In this document: piece after piece, positions 25,496-34,036 of the stretch
Layout of the letters: the number at the start of each line of letters is the position of its first letter
How positions within the stretch are numbered: position 1 is the stretch's first letter
Source of the DNA: Pseudomonas fluorescens
GTDB taxonomy: Bacteria; Pseudomonadota; Gammaproteobacteria; Pseudomonadales; Pseudomonadaceae
Direction of reading: 5' to 3'
DNA length: 64,000 nt
NCBI RefSeq assembly: GCF_003732425.1
Contig: NZ_MOBX01000013.1
Location: 124,001 to 188,000 of the forward strand
Made by a program: the position numbers and the translations under genes
The notes under the pieces: model-generated
Told to the model about the DNA's origin: nothing
The model's input: only the letters and a program-made list of their open reading frames with translations
The model's database searches: none

Positions 25496-26155
25496 TTACC
25501 GGCGCAGGGTTGCGTAGGATTTGCCGAGGTCGCTGGCCCAACCATCCAGCACCACCTTGACGTCATCGGCGGTCAGCACCTGCTTATCGTTCTCCAGCGG
25601 CACACCGGTGCCTTTGCGCACCACTTCGGCAATCACTTCGCCGGTTGAGCCGTCCTCGAACGACACCTCGGTGGCGACTTGGCTGTCCTGATCGCGGATG
25701 CCGGTGGCTGTGCTCACACCGGCCGCGACAAGGGTGACCGGCAGCCACTCATAAAAACGCAGACCCTGTGTACTGGTCGCGACTTGAGTGATGGCGGGGC
25801 GCACCACCAGGGTGTTCGGCCCGGGTTGGTTGACCAGATGCAGCACCTTGCCCAGTTCCAGCCGTAATGCTGCGTCGTAGTAGTCGGTGACCCCGGACAG
25901 GGTGCTCAGCGGAATCCGCGGCGTCGGCTCGGCACTCGGGTAAAACTGACTCGGCGCCAGGTAAACCTGGGTGTAGCGACCTCTGGCCAGCGCCGGGCTG
26001 ACCCACGCCAGCACAGCCTGGCCGGACGGCGATTGGCGCTCGGTCAACACGCTGTAGTCATGCAGAAAGCCGCTGTGCTCGACCTTGTTACTGCTGCAGG
26101 CCGACAGGCTCAGGGTGGTGGCGAGGGCCAGCGACAGCGAACGCGTGCGGGGCAT
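25496..26155 (-). CDS. DUF3313 family lipoprotein
   Basis: 219 residues starting at the ATG at 26155. A lipoprotein signal peptide with lipobox LSAC (ALATTLSLSACSSNKVEHSG) makes it an envelope lipoprotein. The mature part begins SGFLHDYSVL, the hallmark opening of DUF3313, and continues with beta-rich YTQVYLAPSQFYP and LVVRPAITQV segments. The family function is unknown. The start overlaps the stop of the upstream small gene (taatg), so the two are translationally coupled. Confidence 0.82.
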   Translation of the reverse strand: MPRTRSLSLALATTLSLSACSSNKVEHSGFLHDYSVLTERQSPSGQAVLAWVSPALARGRYTQVYLAPSQFYPSAEPTPRIPLSTLSGVTDYYDAALRLELGKVLHLVNQPGPNTLVVRPAITQVATSTQGLRFYEWLPVTLVAAGVSTATGIRDQDSQVATEVSFEDGSTGEVIAEVVRKGTGVPLENDKQVLTADDVKVVLDGWASDLGKSYATLRR

Positions 26156-26472
26156 TAACGGGTTTCCTTGTGAGGTTGCGTGGTAATGCTGTCTGAGCAC
26201 TCGATGTGCAACTGGCCGTGGGTCATGATCCATTGGATCAGGTCGGCGGCGGCAATGCTGTGGACGTACTCCACCCAGTGCGCATTGGTCGGGCTGAATT
26301 GCTCGAAGTAGCGGCGCAGGACGATCCGGCTCTGATCGCTGGACACGCTCAGGCACGACTCCTGAAACACAACCGGTGTGTCCGGGCCGAGCGCGGCGGT
26401 GCGCTGGCTGAGGATCAAGGGACGGTTGCTGTTGTGCCCCCCGGCGCAAGGGTTGTCGTTCAATAGCTTCAT
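26155..26472 (-). CDS. Small hypothetical protein coupled to the lipoprotein gene
   Basis: 105 residues with a strong AGGAGG before the ATG at 26472. No signal peptide or membrane segment is seen. The visible text contains FQESCLSVSSDQSRIVLRRYFEQFSPTNAHWVEYVHSIAAADLIQW, which looks like a small alpha/beta domain. I do not recognise the family. Its stop shares a base with the start of the lipoprotein gene, so the two products are probably made together. Confidence 0.7.
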   Translation of the reverse strand: MKLLNDNPCAGGHNSNRPLILSQRTAALGPDTPVVFQESCLSVSSDQSRIVLRRYFEQFSPTNAHWVEYVHSIAAADLIQWIMTHGQLHIECSDSITTQPHKETR

Positions 26473-26634
26473 GCGAACCTCCTGGATTGGAATGGCCGCA
26501 GAATGCCCGTGCGGTTTTGCCGGAGGATGTCCGCTTGATGTCTGGCGCGTAGAAATGTTGCTCGATTGAAATAAATGACCCGGGCGGCGAAATGGCTTTA
26601 GATTGGCGTTTTTTCGCCGCATGGACCTGTAACT

Positions 26635-27342
26635 GTGAGCAGACTGTTGTTCGTCGACGACGACGTGGAAATTCTCGCGCTGCTGAAGAAGTTCTTCGTG
26701 CAGCACGCCTATGAAGTCGACGTGGCAACCCACGGCGAAGCCATGTGGGCGGCAATCGCGCAGAACCGTCCGGACACGATCATTCTTGACCTGATGATGC
26801 CCGGCGAAAGCGGCCTGAGCCTGTGCCAGAAGGTGCGCGCGCAGCTGGGCATTCCGATCATCATGCTCACCGCCATGGCCGAACTCAGCGATCGCATTGT
26901 CGGGCTGGAACTGGGTGCCGACGATTACCTGACCAAGCCGTTTGCCCCACAGGAATTGCTCGCTCGCGTACGTGCCTTGCAGCGTCGCGCCGCTGAACAG
27001 CGCAGCCCGGTCGAGCCGTCGCGCCCGGTGATCGCCTTCGCCGGTTGGCATCTGGACATCACCTGTCGCGAACTGCGCTCACCGGAAAACGTGATGATTC
27101 CACTGTCTGGCGGCGAGTTCGATTTGCTCGTGGTGTTTCTCGATCATCCGCAGCGCATCCTCACTCGCGAGCAGTTGATCGATCTGACGCACGGCCATGG
27201 CCATGACGCCTTTGATCGCAGCATCGATGTGCAAGTCAGCCGCCTGCGGCGCAAGATCGAGCCGGACAGCAAGCGCCCGGACCTGATTCGTACCGTGCGC
27301 AACGGCGGTTATCTGTTTACCGCCAAGGTCAGCCGCTCGTGA
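26635..27342 (+). CDS. OmpR-family response regulator
   Basis: 235 residues from a GTG; the start is fixed by the receiver domain, which begins at once (SRLLFVDDDVEIL). The phosphoacceptor is Asp52 (IILDLMMPGESGL), with the conserved Thr in MLTAMAE and Lys in YLTKPF. The C-terminal winged helix contains ELRSPENVMIPLSGGEFDLLVVFLDHP and RSIDVQVSRLRRKIEPDSKRPDLIRTVRNGGYLF. It is followed by its kinase with a 4-base overlap. The target genes are not evident; the divergent lipoprotein operon is the nearest candidate. Confidence 0.93.
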   Translation: MSRLLFVDDDVEILALLKKFFVQHAYEVDVATHGEAMWAAIAQNRPDTIILDLMMPGESGLSLCQKVRAQLGIPIIMLTAMAELSDRIVGLELGADDYLTKPFAPQELLARVRALQRRAAEQRSPVEPSRPVIAFAGWHLDITCRELRSPENVMIPLSGGEFDLLVVFLDHPQRILTREQLIDLTHGHGHDAFDRSIDVQVSRLRRKIEPDSKRPDLIRTVRNGGYLFTAKVSRS

Positions 27343-28667
27343 TCCGCCGACTGTGGCGTGGCGACACCCTGCGCCGACGCATCGCCCTGACCATCATCGC
27401 TGCGATGCTCGCGTCGCTGGCGTTGAATGCACTGTTCGTACAAGTCGCCGGGATCTGGGCGCGGCCACCGATTGAACGCACCGGCCTGCTGGAGCAGATC
27501 GCCGCCACCTCGCGGGTGATCGAGGCCGCGCCGGCCAACCTGCGTCCGCAACTGGCCACGGCAGCGAGCAGCGCCATGCTGCAGGTGTCATGGCGAGCAC
27601 AGCGCGCGGACTTCGAACTGCCCAGTGACGGGCTTCGCCTGCAAGCAAGCCGGGTGCCGGTGCTGCGCCAACTGCTGGGGGCTGATCGAAAAATCGAGGT
27701 GTTCAACCCCAGCGACTGGCCGGACGACAATCCTCAGGCGCACTACGCCGCACTCGTGCAGTTGGTCGATGGCAGCTGGTTGTCATTTATCCCGCCGGAG
27801 CGCAGTTGGGGCCTGGAATTTGGCGCGCGTATCGTCATCGTCATCGCGTTGGGACTGATTGCCACGTTGCTGGTCGCCTGGGTCGCCACCCGCCAGTTGG
27901 CCAACCCGTTGCAGCGGTTCGCCCGTGCCGCCAGACGCTTCGGCACCGACCTGCGCGCACCGCCGATCAAGCTCGAAGGCCCTGACGAAATCCGTCAAGC
28001 GATCATCGCCTTCAACACCATGCAGGCGCAGATCCAGCATTTCATCGCCGAGCGCACGCACATGCTGGCGTCGATCTCCCACGATTTACGTGCGCCGCTG
28101 ACGCGCATGCGCTTGCGCAGCGAATTCATGGAAGACCTCGATCATCAGGGCAAACTGATTCGTGACGTTGAGGAGATGCAGTCGATGATCAATGCCGCGC
28201 TGGCGTTCTTTCGCGAAGACACGCACCGCGAGCAGACCACTGCGTTCGATCTGTCGGAGCTGGTGCAGACCATCGTCGACGATTACCGTGATCAACACCT
28301 GCACGTCGACTTCGAAGGCCCGGCGCATCTGGTCTACGAAGGTCGACCACTCGGGATCAAACGGGTGATCGTCAATCTGCTGGAGAATGCGCTGAAGTAT
28401 GCGCAGCGTCCGGTCATCGCGTTGACGCGTGACGAGTATTCGATCTGCGTTGAGGTCAGCGACGAAGGCCCCGGTATTCCCGAGGCGGCGCTGGAGCGGG
28501 TTTTCGATCCGTTCTTTCGTCTGGAGGCTTCGCGCAATCGTGACACCGGGGGCGTGGGACTAGGTCTTTCCGCAGCGCGAGCAATCGCCCGTGAGCAGGG
28601 CGGCGAACTGACACTGAGCAATTGCAAAAGCGGAGGGTTGATAGCGAAGTTCGAGTTGCCTGCGTGA
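27339..28667 (+). CDS. EnvZ-type sensor histidine kinase
   Basis: 442 residues from a GTG that overlaps the stop of the response regulator gene (gtga). It has membrane segments at about 16-36 and 163-183 flanking a periplasmic region of about 125 residues, then a HAMP linker (RQLANPLQRFARAARRFG), HisKA with His248 (ASISHDLRAPLTRMR), and HATPase boxes NLLENALKYA, DEGPGIP and GVGLGLSAARAIA. The pair is a classical two-component system, with the kinase in the inner membrane. The signal is unknown. Confidence 0.92.
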   Translation: MIRRLWRGDTLRRRIALTIIAAMLASLALNALFVQVAGIWARPPIERTGLLEQIAATSRVIEAAPANLRPQLATAASSAMLQVSWRAQRADFELPSDGLRLQASRVPVLRQLLGADRKIEVFNPSDWPDDNPQAHYAALVQLVDGSWLSFIPPERSWGLEFGARIVIVIALGLIATLLVAWVATRQLANPLQRFARAARRFGTDLRAPPIKLEGPDEIRQAIIAFNTMQAQIQHFIAERTHMLASISHDLRAPLTRMRLRSEFMEDLDHQGKLIRDVEEMQSMINAALAFFREDTHREQTTAFDLSELVQTIVDDYRDQHLHVDFEGPAHLVYEGRPLGIKRVIVNLLENALKYAQRPVIALTRDEYSICVEVSDEGPGIPEAALERVFDPFFRLEASRNRDTGGVGLGLSAARAIAREQGGELTLSNCKSGGLIAKFELPA

Positions 28668-28685
28668 AATTTATTCTGTAGATTT

Positions 28686-28715
28686 TCATGAAATTATAAG
28701 AAACAAATTTCATGA
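28686..28715. promoter_or_regulatory. Inverted repeat upstream of puuB, operator candidate
   Basis: tcatgaaatt (28686-28695) and aatttcatga (28706-28715) are exact inverted copies separated by ten bases, one helical turn. It sits directly ahead of the first gene of the polyamine cluster, whose regulator is encoded in the same cluster. The ATG at 28712 lies inside the repeat, which favours the later start at 28724. Confidence 0.6.
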
Positions 28716-28723
28716 GGTCGCGA

Positions 28724-30013
28724 ATGTTCCAGCAATCCAGCCAGCACGTCGACAGCTATTACGCCCACAGTTGCGCCGATATGTTGCGCGATCGGCCGGC
28801 GCTGGAAGGCGAACATGACGCCGACGTAGTGATCATCGGCGCTGGTTTCAGTGGCCTGCACACCGCGCTGCGTCTGGCCTTGGCGGGCAAACGCGTGATC
28901 ATGCTGGAAGCCAGTCGCGTGGCCTGGGCGGCCTCGGGGCGTAATGGCGGGCAGGCGATTCTCGGCTGGTCGTGCGATATGCCGCCGCTGGAAGCTGCGC
29001 TCGGTCATGAGCGGGCGAAACGGCTGTGGGACGGCATGCGCTGGGCGGCTGGGGAATTACGCGAGTTGCCTGGGCGGCATGGTTTCGATTGCGACTATCG
29101 ACCCGGGCATTTGTGGACCTCGGTGATGCCGCGCCGGGTCAGCCTGCTCAGCGAATGGCAACACGAGGCCAGCCACAAGTGGGGCCACGATGGGTTGCAG
29201 TTCATTCCTCGTGAACAACTGGCGGAATGGGTGGCCACAGAACGTTATCAGGCCGGGCTTTATGACCCTGAAGGTGCGCACCTCAATCCGCTGAAACTGG
29301 CGCTGGGCCTGGCGGCCGCCATCGAGCGGGCCGGCGGGCGAATCCATGAACAAAGCAAGGCGCTGAGTTATCAGGAGGCGGGCGCCGGTTTCCGGGTCAA
29401 CACCGCGCGCGGTTCGGTGCGCGCCGATGTGCTGGTGCTGGCGTGCAACGCTTACCTTGATGAACTCGACCCGCAGCTGTCCAGCTGCATTCTGCCGGTA
29501 GGCACTTACCAAGTCGCCACCGCACCGCTGACGCCCGAGCAGGCCACCGCACTGTTGCCGCGCAATGTCTGCGTGACCGACAACCAATTCGTCCTCGATT
29601 ACTTCCGCCGCACGCCGGATAACCGTCTGTTGTTCGGCGGTGGCTGCACTTATCTCGGCGGCATGCCCAACGACATTGCAGCGGCGACACGGCCGTTTCT
29701 CGAGCGGGTGTTCCCGCAACTCAAAGGTGTCGGCATCGAGTTTGCCTGGGGCGGCCACATCGACCTGACGATCAATCGCACGCCGGACGTGGGCGGTGAG
29801 GGCAACCGTTATTGGCTGCAGGGCTACTCGGGGCACGGCGTCCTGCCGACATTGGCTGCCGCGCGCGCAGTGTCCGATGCGATTCTCGGCGATGGCGATG
29901 AATTGGCGTTATATCAGGGCCTGAGCAATGGCCGCTTTCCCGGTGGAAAGCATTTCGCGGCGCCGCTGGAAGCCATCGGCAAGGCCTGGTATCGACTGCG
30001 CGACAGCATTTGA
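28724..30013 (+). CDS. puuB: Gamma-glutamyl-putrescine (polyamine) oxidoreductase, FAD-dependent
   Basis: 429 residues; the ATG at 28724 is chosen because GAGG precedes it. The FAD-binding Rossmann motif is DVVIIGAGFSGLHTALRLALAGKRVIMLEA. It is followed by WAASGRNGGQAILGWSCDM, typical of PuuB/OrdL-type D-amino-acid-oxidase-fold enzymes, and by a late FAWGGHIDLTINRTPDVG and GYSGHGVLPTLAAARAV. It oxidises gamma-glutamylated polyamines to the aldehyde. It is the first of three genes with puuR and puuA. In P. aeruginosa the equivalents are named PauB. It lacks any signal peptide. Confidence 0.9.
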   Translation: MFQQSSQHVDSYYAHSCADMLRDRPALEGEHDADVVIIGAGFSGLHTALRLALAGKRVIMLEASRVAWAASGRNGGQAILGWSCDMPPLEAALGHERAKRLWDGMRWAAGELRELPGRHGFDCDYRPGHLWTSVMPRRVSLLSEWQHEASHKWGHDGLQFIPREQLAEWVATERYQAGLYDPEGAHLNPLKLALGLAAAIERAGGRIHEQSKALSYQEAGAGFRVNTARGSVRADVLVLACNAYLDELDPQLSSCILPVGTYQVATAPLTPEQATALLPRNVCVTDNQFVLDYFRRTPDNRLLFGGGCTYLGGMPNDIAAATRPFLERVFPQLKGVGIEFAWGGHIDLTINRTPDVGGEGNRYWLQGYSGHGVLPTLAAARAVSDAILGDGDELALYQGLSNGRFPGGKHFAAPLEAIGKAWYRLRDSI

Positions 30014-30038
30014 TGAAACACCTTTCGGAATTCCGGCC

Positions 30039-30596
30039 ATGAACAAGCAAGAAGAAATCGCCGCGCTGGCGATCCTCATCCACGACCTGCGCAAGCACAA
30101 GAAATGCACCTTGAAAGAACTGGCCGACAAGATCGGCCGTTCGGTGGGGTTCCTGTCGCAAGTCGAGCGCGGCTTGTCGCGGCCGACGGTGGCAGATCTG
30201 ACCGCGATCAGCGAAACCTTTGGCGTGCCGACTACCTATTTCTACAGCCTGCCCAAGCCCAAGGAGTTGCCGTGGGTGACGCGTCCGGACGAGCGCCGCA
30301 CGCTGTATTACGCCAACGGCATCACCGACATTCTGGTGTCGCCGCAGATCCGTGCCTCGTTCTCCATGCTCGAAAGCCATCTGGAAGCCGGCGCGAGCAG
30401 CGGTGATCGCCATCTGACCGACAGCTCGGAGCAGGGCGGTTACGTCCTCGAAGGCGAGCTGACGCTGTGGCTGGGCGACGACGAAGAACCGACCACGTTG
30501 AAAGCCGGCGACAGCTTTCAATTCGACAGTCATACCCGCTGCCGTTACGGCAACCTCACCGAGCAGCTGACTCGCGTGCTCTGGGTCTACACCTGA
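30039..30596 (+). CDS. puuR: XRE-cupin regulator of polyamine catabolism (PuuR/PauR-like)
   Basis: 185 residues. The N-terminal helix-turn-helix is IHDLRKHKKCTLKELADKIG then RSVGFLSQVERGLSRPTVADLTAISETFGV. The C-terminal cupin (LEAGASSGDRHLTDSSEQGGYVLEGELTLWLGDDEEPTTLKAGDSFQFDSHTRCRYGN) is the usual ligand-sensing part. It lies between puuB and puuA, 25 bases after the former. PuuR in E. coli and PauR in Pseudomonas repress polyamine-degradation genes and release them in the presence of polyamines; the same job is inferred here, with the repeat at 28686-28715 as a possible site. Confidence 0.9.
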   Translation: MNKQEEIAALAILIHDLRKHKKCTLKELADKIGRSVGFLSQVERGLSRPTVADLTAISETFGVPTTYFYSLPKPKELPWVTRPDERRTLYYANGITDILVSPQIRASFSMLESHLEAGASSGDRHLTDSSEQGGYVLEGELTLWLGDDEEPTTLKAGDSFQFDSHTRCRYGNLTEQLTRVLWVYT

Positions 30597-30617
30597 TCAC
30601 AACAAAGGATGAACACG

Positions 30618-31964
30618 ATGGACGCTGTCTGCGCTGACCTGCTCGCCGAAGTGCGTGCGTTTCGCCAACGCTACCCCGAAGTGCGTTATGTCGACCTGAT
30701 TTCCCTGGACATCCCCGGGCACTTCTACGGCAAGCGTTACCCGGTGGACATGCTCGAAAAAGTCGCCGCCGGCAGCGTGCTGAAACTGCCGCAGAACTGC
30801 GTATTGCTGGGTGTGCAGGGTGGTTTATTTGAGATTGGCGATTACTGCTTCAACGACGGCGACCCGGATGCCGTGCGCCGCCTCGTGCCGGGCACCTTGA
30901 AGCCGGTGACCTGGGAGGCGCAGCCGCTGGGGCAGATGTTGATCACGTCGGACGGCACCGAAAAACCGATCGAATTCGAACCGCGTGAAGTGCTCGCACA
31001 GGTGCTCAGGCGTTTGGCGCGCAAAGGCATTCATCCGGTGGTGGCGTTCGAACTGGAGTTTTATCTGTTCGATAAAAAGCTGCGCGATGGCTTGCCGCAA
31101 TTCCCCCGCGATGAGCTGACTGACGATGCCGATGATCAACCGAACCTGCACATCGAACGGCTCTCACGTTTCGCGCCGGTGCTGAATGAAATGGTCGAAG
31201 CCACGCGGGCGCAGGGCATCGACGCCACGGTGATTACCGCCGAACTCGGCCCCGGTCAGTTCGAAATCAACTTCGGTCACCTTGACGACGGTTTGCGTGC
31301 GGCGGATTGGGCGGCGTTGTTCTGCCGCAGCACGCGCGGTGTCGCGCTTAAACACGGCTATCGCGCCAGTTTCATGGCCAAGCCGTACTTGCAGCATCCG
31401 GGCAGCGGCATGCATGTGCATGTCAGTTTGTACGACGCGGATGGCAATAATCTGCTGGCGGCGAATGATCAGCAGCCGCTACGCCATGCGGTGGCGGGGT
31501 GCCTGGAATTGCTGCCGCACAGCATGCCGATCTTCGCGCCGAACCAGAACGCCATGCGCCGCTTGGGCGGCACGGTGAACACCGCGACCAAGGCCAGTTG
31601 GGGGTATGAGGATCGCGATGCGTGCTTGCGCATTCCCGAGTCGGACGTGAAGAACCTGCGGGTTGAATATCGCTTGGCGGGCGCGGATGCCAACCCGTAT
31701 CTGGTGCTGGCGGCGATTCTGGTGGGGCTGGAGCATGGGCTGGAGTCGGGCAAAGAACCCATTGCGCCGCTGAACGAAGATCGCAGCAGCGGTATTGATT
31801 TTCCCAAGGAGATGTTCGAAGCCGTGCGCGCGATGCAGCATCAGCCGCAGTTGCGTGAGGGGCTGGGTGCGGAGTTTGTTGATGTGTATTGCGAGAATAA
31901 ACGCCAGGATCACTTGGCGTTTATGCAGGAGATCGGGGCGCGGGAGTATCGGTGGTATTTTTGA
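30618..31964 (+). CDS. puuA: Gamma-glutamyl-putrescine (polyamine) synthetase, glutamine synthetase family
   Basis: 448 residues from the ATG at 30618, which has AAAGGA at proper distance; the ATG at 30609 is too close to it. Glutamine synthetase-fold signatures: YVDLISLDIPGHFYGKRYP near the start, GIHPVVAFELEFYLFDKK, GPGQFEINFGH, SFMAKPYLQHPGSGMHVHVSLYD, the late NTATKASWGYEDRDACLRIPES with VEYRLAGADANPYL, and YRWYF at the end. It lacks the adenylylation loop of true GlnA. It ligates glutamate to a polyamine as the first step of the glutamylation pathway. Confidence 0.9.
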   Translation: MDAVCADLLAEVRAFRQRYPEVRYVDLISLDIPGHFYGKRYPVDMLEKVAAGSVLKLPQNCVLLGVQGGLFEIGDYCFNDGDPDAVRRLVPGTLKPVTWEAQPLGQMLITSDGTEKPIEFEPREVLAQVLRRLARKGIHPVVAFELEFYLFDKKLRDGLPQFPRDELTDDADDQPNLHIERLSRFAPVLNEMVEATRAQGIDATVITAELGPGQFEINFGHLDDGLRAADWAALFCRSTRGVALKHGYRASFMAKPYLQHPGSGMHVHVSLYDADGNNLLAANDQQPLRHAVAGCLELLPHSMPIFAPNQNAMRRLGGTVNTATKASWGYEDRDACLRIPESDVKNLRVEYRLAGADANPYLVLAAILVGLEHGLESGKEPIAPLNEDRSSGIDFPKEMFEAVRAMQHQPQLREGLGAEFVDVYCENKRQDHLAFMQEIGAREYRWYF

Positions 31965-32254
31965 GAACAGTAGTTGCATCTCATACGTGGAGGCGCAACA
32001 TGCTTGCGCTTCTCACTTGGGTAACTTGCACAGGCCGGCGTCGTGGTTGATTCAGTAATTGGAGGTTTTAGCATCATCGAAGCGGGAGGTTATTGGTAAT
32101 AATGTTTAGATCAAATAATTATTGTAAATTTTCCCGCTGCGGTTGTGGTATTCGCTTTTGCCACTACAGTCAATGAGATCCGGGAATACGATGTGCCAGA
32201 TTGGCGTTCCTTTTCAGCAACTGAGGAGTTGTTGCGGCCTCAAGGGAGGTTGAA

Positions 32255-33511
32255 ATGTTGCACTCTGCGCTCTTAGTTATCGCCTTTATACTCGGTTGCG
32301 CTTTGCCCTTTAGTCTCTTGATAGGGCGTGAAAAGATAAGAGCGAAACGATATGAGATCATTGCTGATCTGGAATCAATTTTATTCAAAACGCCAGCCGG
32401 GGCAGCGAATATCCCGTCTTTTGAGTTAGTGAAATACAAGTATCGCCCCATCACAAAAATGCAGAGAAGTAACGGGGTGGTCAGGAACCTGCTTTTCTTG
32501 ATTCCCACGGGAATATATTCGGTCGTTTCGTCTTTTGGATTGGTCCTCACTGCCCTCTTTCTGTTAGAGAAGTTTACTGCGCTCACACCCGGTAAGCAGA
32601 ATTACGAGTCAACTCCGTATTTGCTGATGTTCACATTTATGGGGGGGTATATCTGGAGCCTGCAATACCTGATTCGGAAGGTCGCGAACTTCGATCTCTC
32701 GCCGATATCTTTCTACCGTTCAGCACTTCATATACTCATTGGGCTTGTCGTTTGTGCTGCCCTGAGTGCATCAGGACTCTTGGCTTTTATTTCCAGGGCC
32801 ACCGGCCTTGACGGTGCAGCGGTAGCGATAGCATTGCTTGTCGGGTTCGTGCCAAGTGTATTTATAGAATATTTAACGGAATACTTTCCCAGGTTGAGAC
32901 TGAAAAGAGTTTCTGATAGCAGTAAGGCGTTGCAGGATGAGTTGCCCTTGGATCTGATCTACGGGATTGATCCCTTTATAAAATTCAGGTTGGCAGAATT
33001 TGAAATTGAGGATGTCCAGAACCTTGCCACGACCAATCCCATACAAATTTTCGTCGAAACACCGTACGGACTTTACGAAATAATAGATTGGGTTTCGCAA
33101 GCTCAACTTATCCTGGCGGTCGGTTCGGCAAAAACGCTGTTGCTGCGCAAGTATAATATTAGAACGGTTTTTGATCTTAAAAAAATGTCGAAGGATCCTG
33201 AACTAAGCAAGGCGCTTTTATTGATCTTGATTTCTACCGATGAAACGGATTTTTCAAGTTCAACCGGTTCTGAGCTTAAAGGTGAACATGCGAGCATGGT
33301 TGAAGCGCTGGTCGAAATCATCCTGGATGATCTGCATGTACGTCGGCTTCAGCAGATCTGGAAGATAATCGATAATGCAATTGAATCGGCAAATGTTCCG
33401 ACAGTGTTTTGTAAGTGTGGAGGCAAAATCTCAAATGTCCAAGGCGTAGGCTCAGCAAACGAAGAGGGAAACGGGCCACTGGCCGATGAACATGAGAAAA
33501 CGCCAGCTTGA
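32255..33511 (+). CDS. Membrane protein of unknown family with soluble C-terminal domain
   Basis: 418 residues with GGGAGGT ahead of the ATG. Five hydrophobic segments occur in the first 210 residues (LHSALLVIAFILGCALPFSL; NLLFLIPTGIYSVVSSFGLV and following; YLLMFTFMGGYIWSLQYLI; ILIGLVVCAALSASGLLAFI; VAIALLVGFVPSVFIEYL). The rest is a soluble, helical domain with IEDVQNLATTNPIQIFVETP and GSAKTLLLRKYNIRTVFDLKK, which resembles a helix-hairpin-helix arrangement. A CxCGG near the end is not paired with a second CxxC. I do not recognise the family. The composition is distinctly AT-richer than the flanking puu genes, so it looks acquired. Confidence 0.6.
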   Translation: MLHSALLVIAFILGCALPFSLLIGREKIRAKRYEIIADLESILFKTPAGAANIPSFELVKYKYRPITKMQRSNGVVRNLLFLIPTGIYSVVSSFGLVLTALFLLEKFTALTPGKQNYESTPYLLMFTFMGGYIWSLQYLIRKVANFDLSPISFYRSALHILIGLVVCAALSASGLLAFISRATGLDGAAVAIALLVGFVPSVFIEYLTEYFPRLRLKRVSDSSKALQDELPLDLIYGIDPFIKFRLAEFEIEDVQNLATTNPIQIFVETPYGLYEIIDWVSQAQLILAVGSAKTLLLRKYNIRTVFDLKKMSKDPELSKALLLILISTDETDFSSSTGSELKGEHASMVEALVEIILDDLHVRRLQQIWKIIDNAIESANVPTVFCKCGGKISNVQGVGSANEEGNGPLADEHEKTPA

Positions 33512-33738
33512 CGGATAGCTAAGGTGCCGGGTTGGCAAACGTGAGCTGTACCCAACTGATCTCTCCTTGGTTCTATGCCGAAGCTTCATCGTGCAGCACC
33601 GCGTGGCGCGGAGATTCGCCACATTTCGCCGCCTGAAAATAATCTGAACCGCTGTCGGACCTGTTCGCCTAATGATTAGCTTGTGGTCAATCGCACAGGC
33701 GATGTGTCAATAACGGCACACTCCGAGAGGTGGTCAAC

Positions 33739-33984
33739 GTGGCTAAAGACGAAAAGAAAAGCAAAGACAAAGGTGACGCTTCGAAAGCCAGCAAGGACTT
33801 GAAAGACAAGAAGTCATCACCTGAAAAGAAATCAGCGGCAGCCTCGGCGCTTTCCAAGTCTTCCGACAAGAAGGACAAGAAAAAAGACACCGAGCCGAAG
33901 AAGTCTGCGAAAAAAGCCGATAGCAAGCCTGAGAAGGCCAAGGATTCAAAGAAGGCTGATAAGCCGGCGAAAAAGAAAAAGTGA
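33739..33984 (+). CDS. Small lysine-rich, H1-like basic protein
   Basis: 81 residues from the GTG at 33739, which has GAGAGG eight bases upstream (an in-frame GTG at 33730 overlaps that site). About a third of the residues are lysine, the rest mainly Ala, Ser, Asp and Glu, in repeats such as KKSAKK, KDSKKADKPAKKKK. There are no hydrophobic or aromatic residues to form a core, so it is probably disordered. The composition resembles histone H1-like and AlgP-like proteins that bind DNA or RNA; that function is inference. A convergent gene and terminator follow. Confidence 0.65.
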   Translation: MAKDEKKSKDKGDASKASKDLKDKKSSPEKKSAAASALSKSSDKKDKKKDTEPKKSAKKADSKPEKAKDSKKADKPAKKKK

Positions 33985-33996
33985 TGTCTGTAATCT

Positions 33997-34017
33997 GCCA
34001 GGGCTTTACGCCCTGGC
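33997..34017. terminator. Bidirectional terminator hairpin
   Basis: Perfect arms gccagggc (33997-34004) and gccctggc (34010-34017) around tttac, between the lysine-rich gene and the convergent zinc-ribbon gene. Confidence 0.7.
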
Positions 34018-34036
34018 GACCTCGCCAACGATTAAC

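Noticed and set aside
32000..32050. A 16-codon frame with GGAGG six bases before its ATG, downstream of puuA
   Set aside because: It could be a leader peptide, but it has no attenuator-like structure, no control codon run and is 200 bases from the next gene.
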